From assembly GCA_018883365.1 (NCBI GenBank), contig VEQF01000005.1, forward strand, positions 1-64,000: a stretch of 64,000 nt of DNA, given 5' to 3'. Shown piece by piece: positions 39,503 through 48,100 of the stretch. The stretch's first letter is position 1; every line of letters starts with the position of its first letter. Made by a program: the position numbers and the translations under genes. The notes beneath the pieces were generated by a model. The model saw only the letters and a list, made by a program, of their open reading frames with translations. It was not told the origin of the DNA and did no database searches. Source of the stretch: Candidatus Nanopelagicaceae bacterium. Lineage in GTDB: Bacteria > Actinomycetota > Actinomycetes > Nanopelagicales > Nanopelagicaceae.

Positions 39503-40071
39503 TGAGAATTATTGCTGGAATGGCTAAAGGAAGAAATCTAATTTCTCCCATCGGTGCAACTCGTCCTACCTCAGACAGAGCGCGCGAAGCTTTGTTTTCA
39601 TCACTCGAATCTGAGTTTGGCTCCATGAGTGATTTGAACTTTCTTGATTTGTATTGCGGATCGGGTGCGGTTGGTGCCGAAGCGCTATCGCGCGGCGCGG
39701 CTATTGTTTATTCAGTTGATAATGATGAAAAGGCAACTGCGGTTACAAGACAGAATTTGGAATTACTGCAAAATATTTCAGGCGTAGGCACCTATAACGT
39801 ATTCACGAGTTCAGTTGGGAAGTTTCTAGAAAAAGGTGCTGATTTAAAGTTTGATGTAGTTTTTGTAGATCCGCCTTACGATTTACCGAATAATGAAATT
39901 GAAAAGACCATGGATGCTTTGTTGAGAAATGGATTTCTAAAGCCTTCTTCAGTTATTGCAATTGAGCGTGACGCTAAATCTCGTCCCTTAAATTGGCCGA
40001 CCGGGTTGCAAGAAGTTAAGCAGCGTAAATATGGTGCTGCGATGATTATTTACGCAGAGCCCACCGCATAA
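39502..40071 (+). CDS. rsmD: 16S rRNA m2G966 methyltransferase RsmD
   Basis: SAM-dependent methyltransferase for G966 of 16S rRNA. It has RPTSDRAREALFSSL, the SAM motif FLDLYCGSGAVGAEALSRGA, and the catalytic FVDPPYDLP. It has 189 aa. It overlaps recG by one base and is followed by coaD, a near-universal pair. Confidence 0.95.
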   Translation: MRIIAGMAKGRNLISPIGATRPTSDRAREALFSSLESEFGSMSDLNFLDLYCGSGAVGAEALSRGAAIVYSVDNDEKATAVTRQNLELLQNISGVGTYNVFTSSVGKFLEKGADLKFDVVFVDPPYDLPNNEIEKTMDALLRNGFLKPSSVIAIERDAKSRPLNWPTGLQEVKQRKYGAAMIIYAEPTA

Positions 40072-40121
40072 TTCAGATTTTTCCCCGGTCCTTTATATGC
40101 GGGGTCTCTACGCTTGCGTGT

Positions 40122-40610
<489 letters not shown>

Positions 40611-40623
40611 GGAGATATCGAAA

Positions 40624-41100
40624 ATGGAAGCTATCGAAAAACTCCAGTCAGCAATAACTATGGTTAATGAGGCCCGAGCGGTTCCGCTATCGGCATCTTG
40701 CGTAGTGCATCGTGGCGAACTTCTGGGAATTCTGGAGGAGATTAATCAAGCGTTACCAAATGATCTTGCAAGTGCACAAAAGTTGCTAGCAAATCGTGAA
40801 GGAATTATTGAAGAGGGAAGACAAAGCGCCGAACAACTCGTGGTACATGCACGAGAAGAGGTTGCGCGCATGGTCGAACAAACTGCAATCGTTGCTGCGG
40901 CTAGAGAAGAGTCTGCTCGATTGATAGAAGAGGCGCATTTAAGAGTAGAAAAAGAACGTGAAGAAGTTGATGCGTATATTGATTCCCGACTTGCGACATT
41001 AGAGGTAATTCTTAACAAGACACTTGAAGCGGTAAATCGCGGACGCGATAGGTTGGCCGGCGCTAGTGATAAAGATGTTCTTTCGCAATTAGCGGATTGA
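40624..41100 (+). CDS. DivIVA-like coiled-coil protein (SepIVA-like)
   Basis: A 158-aa protein with an N-terminal DivIVA-type segment (VPLSASCVVHRGELLGILEEI) and a long charged coiled coil from about residue 65 to 140. Its place between coaD and the yceD-rpmF-rnc block matches mycobacterial SepIVA (Rv2927c), a septal regulator of cell growth and division. That role is therefore likely but inferred from position and architecture. Confidence 0.78.
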   Translation: MEAIEKLQSAITMVNEARAVPLSASCVVHRGELLGILEEINQALPNDLASAQKLLANREGIIEEGRQSAEQLVVHAREEVARMVEQTAIVAAAREESARLIEEAHLRVEKEREEVDAYIDSRLATLEVILNKTLEAVNRGRDRLAGASDKDVLSQLAD

Positions 41101-41113
41101 GCAAAATAGATTT

Positions 41114-41653
41114 ATGAATTCAAAAACGCAATCACCTTTTAAGGTTAACCTGCATGAGCTACCTCGTCGTGCGGGTGAAATGCGTACCTATGATTTGAAC
41201 TTTCCAACCCCAGAAGCAATAGGCGTGCCTTTGCTCCAGATTCCATTGGGAGCGGCGATCGAACTGCGCTTTAAAGCTGAGTCGGTTGATGATGGAGTAT
41301 TGATTACTGGGGAAGTTAAATCACAGGCAATAGGGGAATGTGGACGCTGCTTGGAAAAGATTGAGATGGAAATTGATCAGAGATTCCAGGAGCTTTTCCT
41401 CTATGCCAGCCGAGCTGCAGAGGATCCTGAAGCAGATGATGATTTGTTTATCTTGGATGGTGACGTAGCTGATTTAGAGGTGCCGGTACGCGACGCGGTT
41501 ATCCTCTCGATGCCGATAAACCCGGTTTGTGAAGCTGATTGCGAAGGGCTGTGCTCGGGGTGCGGTGAGAAATGGCGGGATTTACCTGAAGATCATGGCC
41601 ATGAAATCGTCGATCCACGCTGGACCGGCTTGGCGGGCTGGAAGCCGGAGTAG
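41114..41653 (+). CDS. DUF177/YceD family protein
   Basis: Family linked to accumulation of 23S rRNA and usually placed just upstream of rpmF. It has 179 aa with an N-terminal HELPRRAGEMR segment, CGRCLEKIE near residue 77, a long acidic stretch, and a C-terminal Cys cluster, CEADCEGLCSGCG. A 143-nt gap containing a promoter separates it from rpmF. Confidence 0.88.
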   Translation: MNSKTQSPFKVNLHELPRRAGEMRTYDLNFPTPEAIGVPLLQIPLGAAIELRFKAESVDDGVLITGEVKSQAIGECGRCLEKIEMEIDQRFQELFLYASRAAEDPEADDDLFILDGDVADLEVPVRDAVILSMPINPVCEADCEGLCSGCGEKWRDLPEDHGHEIVDPRWTGLAGWKPE

Positions 41654-41741
41654 GCCCCGCTCAACGAGGCCAACTCAACTAGATCAACCTGGTTTAGACC
41701 TGGTTTAGAGATGATTTTGCAAACTCTGCCTGCCTGAGGGA

Positions 41742-41756
41742 TACTTACGCGCTCGT
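41742..41756 (+). promoter_or_regulatory. rpmF promoter candidate with GC-rich discriminator
   Basis: A GATACTT -10-like element is followed by GCGCTCGT at 41749-41756, the same block as downstream of the rpsT -10. A TTGCAA lies 19 bp upstream. Confidence 0.4.
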
Positions 41757-41796
41757 CACTGAGCGAGAGTTAACTAAAGTTTAAGGAGAACCGAAC

Positions 41797-41970
41797 GTGC
41801 CATTACCAAAGCGAAAGATGTCCCGCTCGCGCACCCGTTCTCGTCGTAGTCAGTGGAAAGCAACTCCTGCCGCGACCGCTAACTGCAGCCAGTGCCAACA
41901 GCCAAAACTGCAGCACGCCGCGTGTCCAACCTGCGGTACTTATAACCGTCGTCAAGTTCTAGAGGTTTAA
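41797..41970 (+). CDS. rpmF: 50S ribosomal protein L32
   Basis: A 57-aa large-subunit protein. It begins PLPKRKMSRSRTRSRRSQW and has two zinc pairs (CSQC and CPTC), then the family ending YNRRQVLEV. The GTG start has AAGGAGAA 6-7 nt upstream. Its stop codon is followed within 2 nt by the start of the RNase III frame. Confidence 0.97.
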   Translation: MPLPKRKMSRSRTRSRRSQWKATPAATANCSQCQQPKLQHAACPTCGTYNRRQVLEV

Positions 41971-41972
41971 TC

Positions 41973-42656
41973 CTGTCTCTGGCTTTAACCGAAAAGCTCG
42001 GAGTTTCGGTAAGTCCAGAGCTTCTTAATCTTGCGCTCACTCACCGCTCATATGCATATGAGTTTGGCGGCCTTCCTACCAATGAACGATTAGAGTTTTT
42101 AGGCGACAGTGTTCTGGGCTTGATTATCACTGAAGCGCTTTACGAACGTTTTCCTGATTTAGATGAGTCTCGTTTATCTCCACTGCGTTCTGGAATTGTG
42201 AATATGAGGGCGCTTGCATCAATTGCGCGAGAGCTGCAATTAGGTTCGGCATTAAAGATCGGCAAAGGCGAAGAGGTAACCGGCGGCCGAGATAAGAATT
42301 CAATTTTGGCTGATGCGCTAGAAGCGTTAGTTGGCGCGGTTTATTTGGATCATGGTTTTTCAAAAACAACTGAGGTTGTTATGCGTTTGATGGCACCTGC
42401 AATTGAAGAAGCGGTCGCACGTGGGGCTGGATTAGATGGAAAGACCGCCTTGCAAGAAATTGTTGCTGCTTCTGGATGGCTGCCGCCGGAATACAAAGTT
42501 ACTGAGTCTGGACCAGATCACGATAAAGATTTTGTTGCGGTTGCCGTTGTTAATGGAGTTACCTATAAAGCAGGTCACGGAAAAAGCAAACGTGAAGCAG
42601 AACAAGTCGCAGCTCGTTTGGCGTACGAAGAAATAACTGCAGCCCCCTCAATTTAG
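41973..42656 (+). CDS. rnc: Ribonuclease III, probable non-canonical start
   Basis: Cleaves double-stranded RNA in rRNA processing. The signature ERLEFLGDS is at about residues 38-46, the second catalytic Glu lies in ILADALEALVGAVYLD, and a C-terminal dsRNA-binding domain ends with GKSKREAEQVAARLA. The conserved frame opens right after the rpmF stop, but the first ATG, GTG or TTG in frame is TTG at 42120, beyond the catalytic signature. I therefore start it at CTG 41973 (ATC 41970 is the alternative), with AGAGG at 41961-41965 as Shine-Dalgarno. That gives 227 aa, the normal length. Confidence 0.88.
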   Translation: MSLALTEKLGVSVSPELLNLALTHRSYAYEFGGLPTNERLEFLGDSVLGLIITEALYERFPDLDESRLSPLRSGIVNMRALASIARELQLGSALKIGKGEEVTGGRDKNSILADALEALVGAVYLDHGFSKTTEVVMRLMAPAIEEAVARGAGLDGKTALQEIVAASGWLPPEYKVTESGPDHDKDFVAVAVVNGVTYKAGHGKSKREAEQVAARLAYEEITAAPSI

Positions 42657-42667
42657 AAAGCTCCAAT

Positions 42668-43534
42668 ATGCCTGAGTTGCCTGAAGTTGAAACTGTGCGC
42701 CGTGGTCTTGTTCCATGGGTAAAAGGCAAGAAAATTAAAAGTATTGAAGTTGTACATAAAGGCGGGAATAGAGCTAGTACTTTTGCACCAGTTAAATCCG
42801 CTAATGGCGCGAAAATTAAGGACCTACATCGCCGAGGAAAATTTCTATGGTTTGAATTGGATAGAGATTTTGCACTAGTTGCACACCTAGGAATGAGCGG
42901 ACAGTTCTTGGTACAACCAAAAAAATCACCTGATGAAAAACATTTAAGGGTCCGATTAGATTGTGGCGATAGAAGCAAAGAGATTCGATTCATCGATCAA
43001 AGAACATTTGGCTGGGTTGCCATAGATGATTTGGTTTACGAGTCTGGAAAGATGATTCCGCGCTCCTACTCCCGAATAGCACTTGATATTTTTGATCCTG
43101 ATTTCAATAAGGTTGAGGTAGTTGCGCGAATTCAAAAGAAAAAGAGCGCCATAAAAAAAGTCCTACTTGATCAATCAGTGATGAGCGGAGTTGGCAATAT
43201 CTACGCCGATGAAGCATTGTGGAGAGCAAGGATTCATCCGGAGCGAATGGCAAATTCGCTAAAGGCGGATGAAGTAAATGAACTATTGCGCTCGGTAAAG
43301 TCAGTTATGAGTAGAGCTCTTAAGCAGGGCGGGACCAGCTTTGATGATCTGTACATAAATGTGAATGGCGAGAGCGGGTACTTTGCGGTTCAGCTTGAGG
43401 CTTATGGTCAAGAGGATGAACCTTGTTCTCGGTGCGGTACACAAATAAAGCGGATTGCTTTTGGTAATCGATCATCACATTTTTGCCCCAAGTGCCAGAA
43501 AAATCTCAAAAAATCCGGGGTTAAGCGGGGTTAA
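42668..43534 (+). CDS. mutM: Formamidopyrimidine-DNA glycosylase
   Basis: Base-excision repair enzyme removing 8-oxoguanine, with AP lyase activity. The catalytic N-terminus MPELPEVE (Pro2, Glu3) fixes the start. VGNIYADEALW supplies the helix-two-turn-helix, and the C-terminal zinc finger is CSRCGTQIKRIAF...CPKC. It has 288 aa. The order rnc-mutM-smc-ftsY is classic for Actinobacteria. Confidence 0.96.
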   Translation: MPELPEVETVRRGLVPWVKGKKIKSIEVVHKGGNRASTFAPVKSANGAKIKDLHRRGKFLWFELDRDFALVAHLGMSGQFLVQPKKSPDEKHLRVRLDCGDRSKEIRFIDQRTFGWVAIDDLVYESGKMIPRSYSRIALDIFDPDFNKVEVVARIQKKKSAIKKVLLDQSVMSGVGNIYADEALWRARIHPERMANSLKADEVNELLRSVKSVMSRALKQGGTSFDDLYINVNGESGYFAVQLEAYGQEDEPCSRCGTQIKRIAFGNRSSHFCPKCQKNLKKSGVKRG

Positions 43535-43561
43535 AACCCAAGTTGGCGCAAGGTCACCCGA

Positions 43562-43567
43562 TAGGTT
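43562..43567 (+). promoter_or_regulatory. -10 hexamer, leaderless smc promoter
   Basis: TAGGTT ends 6 nt before the GTG start at 43574. Confidence 0.5.
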
Positions 43568-43573
43568 CTGCCT

Positions 43574-46500
43574 GTGTATTTGAAGAGCATGACCTTGAAG
43601 GGCTTTAAGTCCTTTGCGGCCCCAACCACCCTTAAGTTCGAGCCGGGTATCACCTGCGTGGTCGGACCAAATGGTTCAGGAAAGAGCAATGTTGTAGACG
43701 CGCTGTCCTGGGTGATGGGTGAGCAAGGTGCCAAGAGTTTGCGCGGCGGAAAGATGGAAGATGTCATCTTTGCCGGCACATCAGGTCGGGCTCCGCTAGG
43801 TCGCGCCGAGGTTTCTGTAACTATCGACAACACAGATGGCGCGCTGCCAATTGATTTTACAGAGGTAACAATCTCTAGAACTTTGTTCCGAAACGGCCAA
43901 AGTGACTATCAGATAAATGGTGAGTCAGCTCGATTGCTTGATATTCAGGAGTTGCTAAGCGACAGCGGTATTGGTCGAGAAATGCATGTGATCGTTGGGC
44001 AGGGACAATTGGATGCAATCCTCACTGCAAACCCAGAGGAGCGTCGAGGATTCATCGAAGAAGCTGCAGGAATTCTCAAACACCGTAAGCGAAAAGAAAA
44101 AGCATTACGTAAATTAGATTCAATGCAGGGCAATATGGCCCGAGTACAAGATTTAACAAATGAGTTGCGCAGACAACTTCGACCACTTGGAAAACAGGCG
44201 GAGGTCGCACGAAAAGCTGCGGTCATTCAAGCCGATGTTCGCGACGCAAAACTTCGCTTACTTGCTGATGATTTAATCGCATACAAATCGACACTTACCT
44301 CAGAGGTAGCTGACGAAACAGCGCTTCGCGAGAGACGCTCCATCGTTGAGCAAGAGCTAGATAAATTGCGTAATCGAGAGGTCGAATTAGACCGAATCTC
44401 GAGTGTGGAAGGACCACAGTTAAATGCGGCGCAAGATAATTACTACAACTTAACGGCACAACGTGAGAAGTTGCGCGGCACGCAAAATCTCGCGTCAGAG
44501 CGTGCTCGTTTTCTTGCCGAAGAAGCCGAAGAAGCTCGCGCTCTGGGTCGCGATCCAGAAAGTTTGGAGGAAGAGGCGCGCGCACTTCGTAGTGAAGAGG
44601 TGGTGCTGCAGAACTCGCTAAATCAAGCTCGAATTGAATTGAATTCCGCTAGTGCAAATGTGGTCGAACTTGAATCGCGATTAAAAAGTGAAGATGATCG
44701 AGTCGCAGCAGCTCAACGTGCGATCGCCGACTACCGCGAAGGTACCGCCAGACAAGAAGGCCATATAAAGAGCCTGCAGTCGCGAATTGATAGTGCTCAT
44801 TCTGAAATTGCTCGACTAGAAAAGACCTTAGGTGAAGCAAATTCACGGGTCGAAGAGGCAAAGCGAGAGTTTGCACGTTTAGAGAGCGAAGTTGCAGGAT
44901 TAGATGCTGGTGAACTTGGCTTAGATGCAGAGTTTGAAAAAGCTAAAAACCAGCTAAACCAATCCAAATCAAATTTAGAAAATTTAACCACGCAATTGGC
45001 AAAAGCCGAGAAAGAGAAGAGCTCTGCAGAAGCCAAGGTAGATGCTTTACGTCAAGCGACATTACATAAGGATGGTAGCGGTGCGCTGCTGACAAATACT
45101 CGGGGCATTGAGATTCGAGGAAGTGTTGCATCTTTAATTACCGTTGAAGCTGGGTGGGAAAGTGCGGTCTCCTCAGCTTTGGGATCTCTGGCTAATGCGT
45201 TGGTAGTGCATGATGCCTCTCAGGCAATTTCCGCTTTATCTTTCCTAAAATCAGAATCTGCTGGAAGTGCCGATATTCTTTTTGTCTCCGATGGCGACAC
45301 TGCACAGGTTGATGAAAACACCGCAGGTTTTACCTCTCTTGTTTCAAAAGTTTCATCATCAACTCTGAACTCCGTAATGCCAAAACTTCTGGCGGGATAT
45401 GTTGCTGCAGAATCTCTTGAACAAGCCGAGCAAATTATTAGACAAAATCGTAATTTGATCGCTGTCACTCGTGATGGCGACTTGGTTGGTCGCGGCCGGG
45501 CTAGCGGCGGTTCATCAGCCCGTTCTTCCTTGATTGAAATAACTTCAATGATTGAAAAGAGCGAGATTGATCTGCAGAGATTTGCACATGAATGCGACCG
45601 AATCAGATTTGAGATTTCAACCGCAGAAAGCAAACTTCGTGGCGATCAAGCCGAATACGATCAAGCTTTAGCCAAGCTGAATGAATCAGATGCAGCGATG
45701 GCGGGACTAGCAGAGCAGATGGGCGCAGCCGGCCAAAGTGTGCGAAGTGGATTGAGCGAGGTTGAGCGGGTTTCAAACTCCATTGCTGAGCTAAACGCTG
45801 CTTTGAAAAATGATGAAGCGGAGTTGGCAATTGCCCAGGAAGAGTTTGCAAAGAGCGAAGAACCCAAAGAGCCAGACCTAACCCAAGTTGAAAATTTCCG
45901 CGCTTCGGTTGCTACGGCCCGTGCGGTTGAGGTCGAAGCCAGACTAGGACTGCGCACTATCGAAGAGCGAGTTGCTGCCATTTCCCAACGTGCATCTGAC
46001 TTAGAGGTGTCGGCACGCAATGAAAGAGAAGCAGCGAGCAAGAGCATTGCCAGACGCGAGGCACGTGCGCGCGGCGCGGTAACGGCGCAAGCTATTGCAG
46101 ATGCTGCTTATGAAGCTTTGATTCAAATTGAAAATTCAATTTCTCGCGCCAATGCAGAGCGAGAGCGATTGGACGTTGCGCGCTCCAATCGCGATGGAGA
46201 AATTTTGGCAATTCGTGCGCAGGTTCGTGAGTTAACGACCGAATTGGATCAATTAACCTCGAGCGTGCACCGCGATGAAATTGCACGTGCTGAACAGCGC
46301 TTAAGAATTGAACAGCTTGAAGGCAAGGCAATGGAGGAGTTTGGTGTAGATGTTCAAACTTTATTCAATGAATATGGACCGGACAAAGATGTTCCAACTT
46401 TTATCGAGGATGAAGAGGGAAATCTGGTTCAAGGAGACTTCATTCCTTATATTCGCGAGCAACAAGAGAAAAGATTAGCCAGCGCTGAACGCTCCTTGGC

Positions 46501-47119
46501 TTTGCTTGGAAAGATCAATCCTCTTGCGCTAGAAGAGTACTCATCTCTTGAAGAGCGTTTGAAGTACTTGGCAGAACAGCTAGAAGATTTGAAGAAATCC
46601 AAAAAAGATCTTCTCGACATCATTAAAGAGGTTGATGACAAAGTTCAAGAGATTTTCGAAGAGGCGTACAGAGATACGGCCCGGGAGTTTGAGAAGATAT
46701 TTGCCAGATTATTTCCGGGCGGTGAAGGTCGCTTAGTTCTAACCGACCCAAGTGATTTGTTGAATTCTGGAGTGGATGTAGAAGCTCGTCCGCCTGGAAA
46801 ACGAATTAAAAGATTGTCACTGCTTTCAGGTGGAGAGAGATCTCTTACTGCGGTGGCGTTGTTGGTCGCCATTTTCAAAGCTCGCCCCAGCCCGTTTTAT
46901 GTAATGGATGAAGTTGAAGCCGCCCTTGATGACACAAACTTGGGCCGCTTATTAGGTGTGCTGGAGGAGCTTCGACAGGCTTCGCAGTTAATCATCATTA
47001 CGCACCAAAAACGAACTATGGAGATTGGTGATGCTCTATATGGAGTAACAATGCGCGGCGATGGTGTATCTGAAGTTATTTCCCAGCGTCTTCGTGAAAA
47101 TGAGACTGAACCAGTTTAG
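43574..47119 (+). CDS. smc: Chromosome segregation protein SMC
   Basis: Condensin ATPase. It has N-terminal Walker A GPNGSGKSNVVDALSW near residue 32, two long coiled coils, a hinge around residues 510-640, and the C-terminal ABC signature LLSGGERSLTAVAL with Walker B FYVMDEVEAALDD. It has 1181 aa, full length. ScpA and ScpB are not in the window. The start is GTG with TAGGTT 6 nt upstream; ftsY follows after 2 nt. Confidence 0.97.
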   Translation: MYLKSMTLKGFKSFAAPTTLKFEPGITCVVGPNGSGKSNVVDALSWVMGEQGAKSLRGGKMEDVIFAGTSGRAPLGRAEVSVTIDNTDGALPIDFTEVTISRTLFRNGQSDYQINGESARLLDIQELLSDSGIGREMHVIVGQGQLDAILTANPEERRGFIEEAAGILKHRKRKEKALRKLDSMQGNMARVQDLTNELRRQLRPLGKQAEVARKAAVIQADVRDAKLRLLADDLIAYKSTLTSEVADETALRERRSIVEQELDKLRNREVELDRISSVEGPQLNAAQDNYYNLTAQREKLRGTQNLASERARFLAEEAEEARALGRDPESLEEEARALRSEEVVLQNSLNQARIELNSASANVVELESRLKSEDDRVAAAQRAIADYREGTARQEGHIKSLQSRIDSAHSEIARLEKTLGEANSRVEEAKREFARLESEVAGLDAGELGLDAEFEKAKNQLNQSKSNLENLTTQLAKAEKEKSSAEAKVDALRQATLHKDGSGALLTNTRGIEIRGSVASLITVEAGWESAVSSALGSLANALVVHDASQAISALSFLKSESAGSADILFVSDGDTAQVDENTAGFTSLVSKVSSSTLNSVMPKLLAGYVAAESLEQAEQIIRQNRNLIAVTRDGDLVGRGRASGGSSARSSLIEITSMIEKSEIDLQRFAHECDRIRFEISTAESKLRGDQAEYDQALAKLNESDAAMAGLAEQMGAAGQSVRSGLSEVERVSNSIAELNAALKNDEAELAIAQEEFAKSEEPKEPDLTQVENFRASVATARAVEVEARLGLRTIEERVAAISQRASDLEVSARNEREAASKSIARREARARGAVTAQAIADAAYEALIQIENSISRANAERERLDVARSNRDGEILAIRAQVRELTTELDQLTSSVHRDEIARAEQRLRIEQLEGKAMEEFGVDVQTLFNEYGPDKDVPTFIEDEEGNLVQGDFIPYIREQQEKRLASAERSLALLGKINPLALEEYSSLEERLKYLAEQLEDLKKSKKDLLDIIKEVDDKVQEIFEEAYRDTAREFEKIFARLFPGGEGRLVLTDPSDLLNSGVDVEARPPGKRIKRLSLLSGGERSLTAVALLVAIFKARPSPFYVMDEVEAALDDTNLGRLLGVLEELRQASQLIIITHQKRTMEIGDALYGVTMRGDGVSEVISQRLRENETEPV

Positions 47120-47121
47120 CT

Positions 47122-47958
47122 ATGGGCTTATTCGGCTCCTTTCTCTCTAAGTTCTCTCGAAATCGTGCCTCGATTGAGGATATAGAAGAGTTTCGCAAAC
47201 TTCTGATTGAATCAGATTTAGGTGTCGGCGCAACAGAGGAAATTATTGATTTAGTTAAAAAAGAGAAATCTGAAAATTTAGAGAATGCGGTTGCGCAACG
47301 AATAAAGAGTTTCTTATCGGATAAGCCAAGAGAGATTTCATTACATCACGGCGAAGTAACCACAGTTTTGATTGTTGGAGTAAATGGAACTGGAAAAACA
47401 ACAAGCGCGGCTAAATTGGCAAATTTCTATAAAACCCAAGGCAAAAAAGTTTTGCTGGTAGCAGCCGATACATTTCGCGCGGCAGCGGTTGATCAACTAG
47501 TCACCTGGGGTAGTCGGATTGGTGTTGACGTAGTAAAAGGTAGCGATAACTCTGATCCAGCCGCAGTTTGCTTTGATGGTGCTTCAAAAGCCAAAAATGA
47601 GAATTACGATCTGCTAATTATTGACACTGCCGGAAGATTGCATACCAAGAGCAATCTGATGGACGAGTTGAGCAAAGTTAGACGAGTTATTGAAAAAGTC
47701 ACCCCGGTAAATGAAATTTTATTTGTGCTAGATGGAACTACGGGCCAGAATGGAATTGCTCAAGCAAAAGTGTTTTCTGAGAGTGTTCCTTTGACCGGGA
47801 TGATTGTTACCAAGGTTGATGGATCTACTAAAGGCGGTATCGCTTTGGCGACCGAGCGAGAGCTAGGAGTGCCACTCAAATTTGTCGGGGTAGGCGAGAA
47901 CATCGGCGATTTCAAAGAATTTGAGCCCGATGACTACATCTCCGAGCTTTTTACATAA
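47122..47958 (+). CDS. ftsY: Signal recognition particle receptor FtsY
   Basis: GTPase that docks SRP-ribosome complexes at the membrane. A short N-domain leads into G1 GVNGTGKTTSAAKLA near residue 90, then DTAGR and TKVDG. It has only 278 aa: the acidic A-domain and any membrane anchor are missing, leaving little more than the NG core. Membrane contact probably uses the amphipathic N-terminus MGLFGSFLSKFSRNR. ffh is 1.9 kb downstream. Confidence 0.95.
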   Translation: MGLFGSFLSKFSRNRASIEDIEEFRKLLIESDLGVGATEEIIDLVKKEKSENLENAVAQRIKSFLSDKPREISLHHGEVTTVLIVGVNGTGKTTSAAKLANFYKTQGKKVLLVAADTFRAAAVDQLVTWGSRIGVDVVKGSDNSDPAAVCFDGASKAKNENYDLLIIDTAGRLHTKSNLMDELSKVRRVIEKVTPVNEILFVLDGTTGQNGIAQAKVFSESVPLTGMIVTKVDGSTKGGIALATERELGVPLKFVGVGENIGDFKEFEPDDYISELFT

Positions 47959-47960
47959 CT

Positions 47961-47996
47961 GTAACAAGCCAGAACAAACTGTCACCCAACTGAAAC
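47961..47996 (+). promoter_or_regulatory. GlnR-type box upstream of amt
   Basis: GTCAC-N6-GAAAC (47981-47996) matches the actinobacterial GlnR consensus gTnAC-N6-GaAAC exactly. A second, weaker copy, GTAAC-N6-GAACA (47961-47976), lies 20 bp upstream. A TGTAATAGAT -10-like element begins 18 bp after the box, the right place for activation. Nitrogen control of amt-glnK is the inference. Confidence 0.7.
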
Positions 47997-48100
47997 CTGA
48001 AGGCATTCAATCCTGTAATAGATCAGGAGCATTCTGCGCTCTATCTTGCTGAAGGGTCTCAAAGAGGAGAACCTTCTAATTATCTCTATGGAGAGTCCCG

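Noticed and set aside
42120-42656. TTG at 42120 as the start of rnc
   Set aside because: It would remove the ERLEFLGDS catalytic signature and about 49 residues that fit RNase III.
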